64,000 nt of DNA, taken from contig JABMCL010001389.1 in NCBI GenBank assembly GCA_018857735.1, positions 1 through 64,000 on the forward strand, read 5' to 3'. Origin of the DNA: Alviniconcha marisindica (lineage: Eukaryota; Mollusca; Gastropoda; Provannidae). Under the pieces are notes generated by a model that searched no databases, had not been told where the DNA came from, and saw only the letters and a list, made by a program, of their open reading frames with translations. Below are positions 59,699 to 64,000 of this stretch, piece by piece (the first letter of the stretch is position 1; every line of letters starts with the position of its first letter). Position numbers and translations under genes: made by a program.

Positions 59699-62600
59699 CA
59701 ACCAAAAAAAAGAGCTCAGAAGGAATCATTCAGCTGTCATGAACACAAAGAAAGCTGGACAAGTGATAACAAAAAGACACAGTAAGTAAGTAAGTAAGCA
59801 AGTAACTAGGTGTTTTACGCCCAGTCAACCATTCAGGTTATATCAGGGCGATACAAAAAGACACACTGTCATTACTTGAAAACAAGAGAGAGAAAGAACA
59901 GAGTGTGTATGTTGAGCGGAGCTTCAACCTGCTACAAATCCACTTTATCTCACACTACGCTTAGAGGCATGGTGCGTTTCAAACGCTCCAATGACTTTAT
60001 CCTCAAATGTATACATGAATGACAGTTTGCTGAATCTGGATAATGCCAGTACACCAAGTGTCAAGCTGGCCATGTGTGTCACAGGCTGCCAATCACATGA
60101 GCAGCTTCAGCCAATCAGAAAGTCACAAATAATCTTCCATTCTGAGTTTGTTGTTGTCTAATTTTAGGTTGAAGTGTAGTAAAAAACAACAACAAGCAAG
60201 TAATTGTTGTGGCCTTATAGTTAGATCTGGAAGACCTTAACCCACTTTGCCCCAGACCGTCCATCACCGCCCGCTCTTTTTCCTTACTGCGTGACCCCAC
60301 ACTGCCTGGTAGTGGCTGGCTAGCAGATGCTCCATACTAGCAAGCAAGCTTATGCAAATAGGCATGGGATTCTCGTGAGACTTGAAGCCTTGTTTCCGCT
60401 ATTGTTTACTCCTTCCGGCGATGTTCTTTGTTCGAAGTTCAGGGGAGTTTGAGAGACGCCGTGAATTTTCAAAGTTGCGAGATGGACACAGGACAGATGC
60501 ACAAAAATAAACAAAAGCCCTACTGTCAGAAATGGCATCAGAGCTTCATCCTTTGAGATTTGAACTGCAAATTTGGCTCAGTCGCTTACTGTGGGCACCC
60601 TAACAAACTCACAGAGCTTCATCTTTGGAGATTCAAACTGGAAATTTTGCGGTCGGTTACCCCATAGGCACCATAAAACCTGACATTCTGATGCATACAT
60701 TTTTGACTTGGGATTTTTTTTTTTAATGCTTTTATTTTTGAGTGAAAATAATCAAAACCTGTTGGATATACATGCACACTGTATTTGCAAACTGGGAAAA
60801 TACAAACTGAGCTGAAACTTTGGTTTGGTGTTTATTATTGATTTTTAAATTTGTGGACTGGGATCACTTGACACAGTTACTTCCCTTCGCAAGGGATTTT
60901 GTAGCGAAAGGGCAGCAGCTGGTCTGGGGCCAAGTGGATTAAGCAAAGTAAACCTTATGAAAAAAGGGGGAAAAAAGAATTAAAAAAGGAGAGAGTCCGA
61001 CTCCCTTCGTCAGTCCTTGTCCATTCCACCAGTCAGCCCATCACCACATGGTGGTCAGACTGAAAGCTTGTGGGACCAAAACTATGGGAGGCAGGGCTTA
61101 GAGCTCAGCCTACAACCCTCTATGGCCTCTGCACACCTACTGGTGGTCAAAAACACCCACCTGTGGCAAACCCTTCTCTCCATTCTTCTTGAACTGAAGA
61201 TAGTTCTTCATCACCGAGTTGTAGGGCTCCCCTTTCCGCGTGTGGTGGCACTCGTCAAAGATGATGAGGGAGAAGACGGACAATGATGGGATCTTGTCTG
61301 GACTCAGGTGGTTCTCCAGGATCTTGGGCGTCAGCACCAGGATGTCGTAGTCATCTACCATGAGGTGCAGGTTCTCGTGGTCTTGAGTCTCACCTGTCAC
61401 CAGCCGACACTGCCACACAAGAGATAATCTTGTCAAACAGGCTGATAAATTCTCAATACTTAACACCTAGGTCAACCATGAAGGTAATATGTAGGTGAAA
61501 CACAATGCATCAAATTGCATGTCACGGCTGACAGTGATTCATCACGTGTGCCACTGCACATTCAAAGAAAATTTGTGGAAAATAAGGTCAAACAAACTGG
61601 GGGCTGTGTCACACCACAATGACATCAGCAAGAACACCAACGCTACATTAATATAACATGCGCTGCATGTGTGGGGACTATCTTTAGCCATGATAAGCTC
61701 CATGCATGACAGCATCCACCCTCTAGAAATGGAGATACATCCTCTGAAGACAGCATGCAGCTGCCCATGTAGCAGGATAATACAAAAGCAGCTGCACCGT
61801 CACTCTACGGAATGCATTTATCAATGTACAATAATTACACATAGTGGGTGACCCCCAGAGTGTTCACCTGGGGGATGCTACAACAACAATTGTAGCATTG
61901 TTGTTACAATTGTAGCATTGTTGTTACAATTGTAGGCCTGTCTATTTCTTTGCACAAAAACAACAACAACAACAACAACAAACAAAGTGGGTAGAGAGAA
62001 ACTGTTCAGAGAGACTTTCTGGTAGTAAATGAAACATGCACAGCCATACTTATTATGATAGCTGTTCCACCCCTGTGTCACTGCAGCAGGTAGAGAAATT
62101 TACACAACAACAACAACAACAAGTGGTCTTGGTGGCAGCTGGGTCAACAGGTTTGAAGACTGAAGAGAGTCAGTAGGCAGAAGGCATTGTCATCATTTCC
62201 AACTGATTGCTTACCCTGAAGTTTGGCAGGTATTTCTCAAAAATCTTGAACTGCTGGGAAACCAAGGGGATTGTTCTGGCCAAAAAAACAACTTTCCGCG
62301 GCACCTCCTCTAGAAAAATATCAAAACATTAACAGAAAAAAACTCGAAACATTATATTTCTGTATGAACATGACTAGTCTACTAACTAAACAGTTCTAAA
62401 AAGATCATGACAATCACATTAGCATGATTTAAAAACAACAAAATATTAACAATAACAAAAAACAAATAATGAGACAAAAACAAAGGGAAAACAACAACAA
62501 AGTGAGTTAATATGTGAGCAAAAGCTATCACAGGAACACAACAACAAAGACCTAAACTGTCTATGGTAATTTTCACCTGGTATGCGAGTAAATATATAGT

Positions 62601-63345
62601 AAATAAACTCCACCGAAGGCACATCCTCAAAATAAATAATGGGAGAAAAAACAACAACAAAAAAACAAACATTCTTGACTCACATCATGCCATTACAGAT
62701 TCTTGTAACCTTCATGGAATAAATAAAAACAAAACAAAACAAACAAACAAAACCCACAAACACCAGCATGGCTAAGCAAAACCTGCAACATCAACCCAGA
62801 AGGGAGATAATTATCACTCGAAAGATGCCATACAAGCAAACAACAAAAGCCTGAGTTGCCTATGGTAACTCTCATCTGGCATGCGTGTAAATACAAGGTA
62901 CATAAACTCCACCAGAGGTACATCCTCAAACCCGCAACAGCATTTTCACTGACAACTGTTGCTGAAGCCGTCCACTGACCACTGAGTGTTCTCAGCTGCA
63001 GGTGTTGCTGCACGACGTAGAGTGCCACCCTGGTGCTTGAAAGATGTCACACAAGCACAACAGCAAAGACCTGAGTCGCTTACAGTAACTCTCGCCTGGC
63101 ATGCGCGTAAATACAAGGTACTCAAACCTGCAACAGCCTTTTCACGGACAACTGTTGCTCAAGCCGTCCACTGACCACTGAATGTTTCCAGCTGCAGGTG
63201 TTGCTGCACGATGTAGAGTGCCACCCTGGTTTTCCCCGACCCAGTGGGAGCGCAGATGATGGTATTGCGTCCAGACAAAGCAGGGACAGCCAGCTCATAC
63301 TGGTATTTGCGCAAGGGCAACTCCACTGGTTGTCCAGTTTTCTGT
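50429..63345 (-). CDS. RLR-B: second RIG-I-like receptor, 5' end outside window, one frame break
   Basis: Twelve exons cover the helicase and C-terminal domain (63176-63345, 62215-62309, 61161-61409, 59464-59618, 58522-58730, 57255-57371, 55324-55468, 54676-54918, 53954-54121, 52066-52223, 51172-51495, 50429-50623). Motifs: [41 protein letters not shown], zinc pairs C-x-x-C and C-x-x-C, stop TGA. All phases equal those of RLR-A, so the pair arose by tandem duplication. CARD exons, if present, lie beyond base 64000. The motif III exon is out of frame: its start reads into a stop before its end, and 155 nt is not phase-compatible with the next exon. This means a disabled or truncated allele, or a sequence error; all other exons are open. 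Introns are packed with minisatellites derived from splice junctions. Confidence 0.87.
50624..50990. repeat. Tandem copies of the last RLR-B 3' splice site
   Basis: Three further copies of CAGTCAAAAACTCCACCTGC AAAA (acceptor plus exon start in reverse) spaced about 115-120 bp, each followed by AACAACACAGCGGGCAC-like sequence. Confidence 0.85.
51172..51495 (-). CDS. RLR-B C-terminal zinc-domain exon
   Basis: 324 nt, 108 codons. [13 protein letters not shown] and [17 protein letters not shown] give C-x-x-C pairs; HHVIIGNDL matches the RNA-binding loop of RLR-A. Starts with a Lys-rich helix ([19 protein letters not shown]). Acceptor cacag, donor GAG|gtcagt. Confidence 0.9.
52066..52223 (-). CDS. 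RLR-B pincer exon
   Basis: 158 nt, same length as RLR-A exon 15. [18 protein letters not shown], then helices to EVDNQVLQ. Acceptor ggcag, donor CAG|gtagga. Confidence 0.88.
53200..53950. repeat. 64-bp array seeded at an RLR-B 5' splice site
   Basis: Units carry GAACTCACCTCCAGTTTCCA, that is exon end plus donor in reverse, every 64 bp from 53204 to 53588, then 49-64 bp variants up to the real donor at 53953. About 12 copies. Confidence 0.9.
53954..54121 (-). CDS. RLR-B motifs V and VI exon
   Basis: 168 nt, same length as RLR-A exon 14. [42 protein letters not shown]. Acceptor tttgcag, donor AGAG|gtgagt; the donor is the seed of a 64-bp array. Confidence 0.93.
54676..54918 (-). CDS. RLR-B helicase domain 2 exon (motif IV)
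   Basis: 243 nt encoding [37 protein letters not shown] and [11 protein letters not shown]. Acceptor tttcag, donor GGGG|gtgaga; phase 1 in and out. Confidence 0.91.
55324..55468 (-). CDS. RLR-B insertion-domain exon with amplified acceptor
   Basis: 145 nt starting [18 protein letters not shown], ending FQLCELFA; acceptor gttcag, donor GCAG|gttagt. Its acceptor and first two dozen bases are repeated about 15 times upstream of it. Confidence 0.88.
55440..56560. repeat. 77-bp array seeded at an RLR-B 3' splice site
   Basis: CACATCCAGTGCTTCATTGT AGGCCTGAACACAGGG occurs at 55445, 55519, 55596 and then every 77 bp to about 56520, about 15 copies. Each contains the acceptor AG and the first exon bases. 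Confidence 0.93.
56737..57260. repeat. 73-bp array seeded at an RLR-B 5' splice site
   Basis: CTCACCACAAGGGCCTCCG recurs every 73 bp (one 76-bp step): cores at 56740, 56813, 56889, 56962, 57035, 57108, 57181 and in the real exon at 57254. Each copy keeps a GT donor. Confidence 0.93.
57255..57371 (-). CDS. RLR-B insertion-domain exon with amplified donor
   Basis: 117 nt, phase 0/0, encoding [20 protein letters not shown] and [13 protein letters not shown]. Donor GTG|gtgagt. The last bases and the donor are the first unit of an eight-copy 73-bp array. Confidence 0.87.
57487..57600 (-). repeat. Dispersed repeat R3, inverted copy
   Basis: Reverse complement matches 17030-17135 over about 110 bp. 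Confidence 0.7.
57902..57961 (-). mobile_element. Ultra-short retroposon copy M5
   Basis: AAGTAAGTAACTTGGTGTTT then ACGCCTAGTCAACC. Flanked by CTTTGTAATGG (57891-57901) and CTTTGTAACGG (57962-57972). Confidence 0.72.
58522..58730 (-). CDS. RLR-B insertion-domain exon
   Basis: 209 nt, same length and phases as RLR-A exon 10. Encodes [17 protein letters not shown] and [15 protein letters not shown]. Acceptor taacag, donor AAG|gtgagt. Confidence 0.9.
59464..59618 (-). CDS. RLR-B motif III exon, frame broken
   Basis: Reads [19 protein letters not shown] in the incoming frame, but the homologous continuation [20 protein letters not shown] is in another frame. Length 155 nt against 163 in RLR-A: a net 8-nt difference. 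The incoming frame stops at 59505-59507. Acceptor is a long TG run directly followed by cag; donor GAAA|gtatgt. Confidence 0.8.
59622..59695. repeat. (CA)n tract forming an RLR-B 3' splice site
   Basis: On the transcript a TG run of about 35 units is followed directly by cag and the motif III exon; no pyrimidine tract is present. Confidence 0.93.
59782..59852 (-). mobile_element. Ultra-short retroposon copy M6
   Basis: Flanked by ACAAAAAGACACA at 59769-59781 and 59853-59865, an exact 13-bp duplication. Confidence 0.78.
60237..60942. mobile_element. piggyBac-type MITE, copy 2
   Basis: TTAA at 60237-60240 and 60939-60942, inverted ends CCCACTTTGCCCCAGACC and TCCACTTGGCCCCAGACC. Body matches 27557-28348 almost throughout; the left end has a single subterminal unit. 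Confidence 0.83.
61161..61409 (-). CDS. RLR-B DECH exon
   Basis: 249 nt, phase 0/0, same length as RLR-A exon 8. Encodes [20 protein letters not shown] and [20 protein letters not shown]. Acceptor tggcag, donor CAG|gtgggt. Confidence 0.94.
61811..61888. repeat. Intron block shared with RLR-A
   Basis: AATGCATTTATCAATGTACA and GTGACCCCCAGAGTGTT; see 32683-32760. Same intron position in the paralogue. Confidence 0.6.
62215..62309 (-). CDS. RLR-B motif Ia exon
   Basis: 95 nt encoding [19 protein letters not shown] and FEKYLPNFR. Acceptor ttctag, donor AGG|gtaagc. Same phases as RLR-A exon 7. Confidence 0.88.
62818..63231. repeat. 200-bp duplication across an RLR-B 5' splice site
   Basis: Copy 1 (62818-63034) and copy 2 (63035-63231) share R3-like sequence, then GCCGTCCACTGACCACTGA (donor) and exon end up to GAGTGCCACCCTGG. 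Copy 1 is a non-functional exon fragment. Confidence 0.85.
63176..63345 (-). CDS. RLR-B helicase motif I exon
   Basis: Encodes [17 protein letters not shown] and [19 protein letters not shown], donor AGTG|gtcagt, phase 1 out. The acceptor is uncertain: gttcag gives 63345, a second AG gives 63341. The last 56 nt of the exon with its donor are duplicated at 62978-63033. Confidence 0.88.
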
Positions 63346-64000
63346 CTGAACACGCCAATTTGTTTCTTATAGCAAAAAATCAAAGGGGTGGGTGGGGGCA
63401 CAGGGATGGACAGAGAGAGACGATGAATACTCACACATGAAAAAAAATCTTTAAAACACGTCATCAAAATATGCATATAAAAAATAAAAATAATTGTAAT
63501 TTGCAGCCTATACAGTCTCAGTCTTGGAGTGAACAAATAAATGTACTGCATAGCAGTTGGTGTTGATTATAATTATGTATAATGTATGCGCTGCAGAAGC
63601 CGGAGATGTTTACCAAGATCAAGCACCCTTTATTAATTTTGAAAGCAAACACATGACCTTCAATTTATGTGGCAAAGCAGGGCTTTCCCAAACCCAACCA
63701 CCTTGCTGGAAACCTTAATAAGAACAATGAAAGTGCTTTCAGAAATTCCTATCCATGTAATTATAAGGGAAAAAAGTGATTCCTGTGCTGCATGTGTTAA
63801 CAGCTTGGTCAGTTGGTGTGATAGTTATATTAAATTGTGCCCATTAGCTACACGTTTGAAAGCTACTGAAAAAAACAATCAAAACAAAACAAAACAAATC
63901 TGAAACTAAGGTGACTTGTTCCGGAAAAAGAAGACTGAAACAAACAAAAGGTAAAAAAGAAAGAAAGAAAAAAGGTTATTTTAATAGGAAAAGCACATTT
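63346..64000. other. Upstream intron of RLR-B
   Basis: AT-rich, no N-terminal RLR-B exon recognised on the minus strand. Confidence 0.5.

Noticed and set aside
62978..63033. Second copy of the RLR-B motif I exon
   Set aside because: Only the last 56 nt and the donor are present, without acceptor or Walker A, so it is a duplication fragment.

Overview
This is an intron-rich animal nuclear genome segment, most likely from a mollusc (probably a gastropod); the organism assignment is inference. Coding exons are short, carry GT..AG splice sites and are all on the minus strand. They sit in AT-rich introns full of very long (CA/TG)n and (GA)n tracts, minisatellites and tRNA-derived SINEs. Joining exons by splice phase gives three genes. 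I saw no bacterial-type gene, CRISPR array, rRNA or plain tRNA gene.

Layout, left to right. Positions 338-7528 hold the first eight coding exons of a mitochondrial-type glycerol-3-phosphate acyltransferase (GPAM/GPAT1); its 3' part runs off the left edge. A CpG-rich tract (about 10.1-16.1 kb) holds its likely promoter, a 34-bp minisatellite and nested SINE insertions. After a repeat-rich intergenic stretch (16-20.6 kb), 20707-41364 is a complete 17-exon RIG-I-like receptor (RLR-A, 1092 aa): two CARD-like domains, acidic linker, DECH helicase with insertion domain, and zinc-binding C-terminal RNA-sensing domain. A second CpG-rich tract (43.1-45.0 kb), with kB-like and IRF-like motifs, is its likely promoter. 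Repeats fill 45-50 kb. From 50429 to 63345 lies a second RLR (RLR-B), whose N-terminal end is beyond the right edge.

RLR-A and RLR-B are tandem paralogues: equivalent exons have the same phases and several have identical lengths (249, 209, 168 and 158 nt). Both would act as cytosolic sensors of viral-type RNA. Three observations stand out. In RLR-B five splice junctions have been tandemly copied into the neighbouring intron; one 1.9-kb intron consists mostly of about 15 copies of its own 3' splice site and 8 copies of its own 5' splice site. The RLR-B exon carrying helicase motif III has a net frameshift that would cut the protein before helicase domain 2. The DECH-box exons of the two genes are nearly identical in DNA over 143 bp while neighbouring exons are well diverged, which suggests gene conversion.

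The mobile-element content is also informative: two piggyBac-type MITEs flanked by TTAA, one in each RLR gene; a tRNA-derived SINE family with target-site duplications and an empty-site control; and a family of retroposons only 50-70 bp long, five of seven copies flanked by 10-13 bp duplications.
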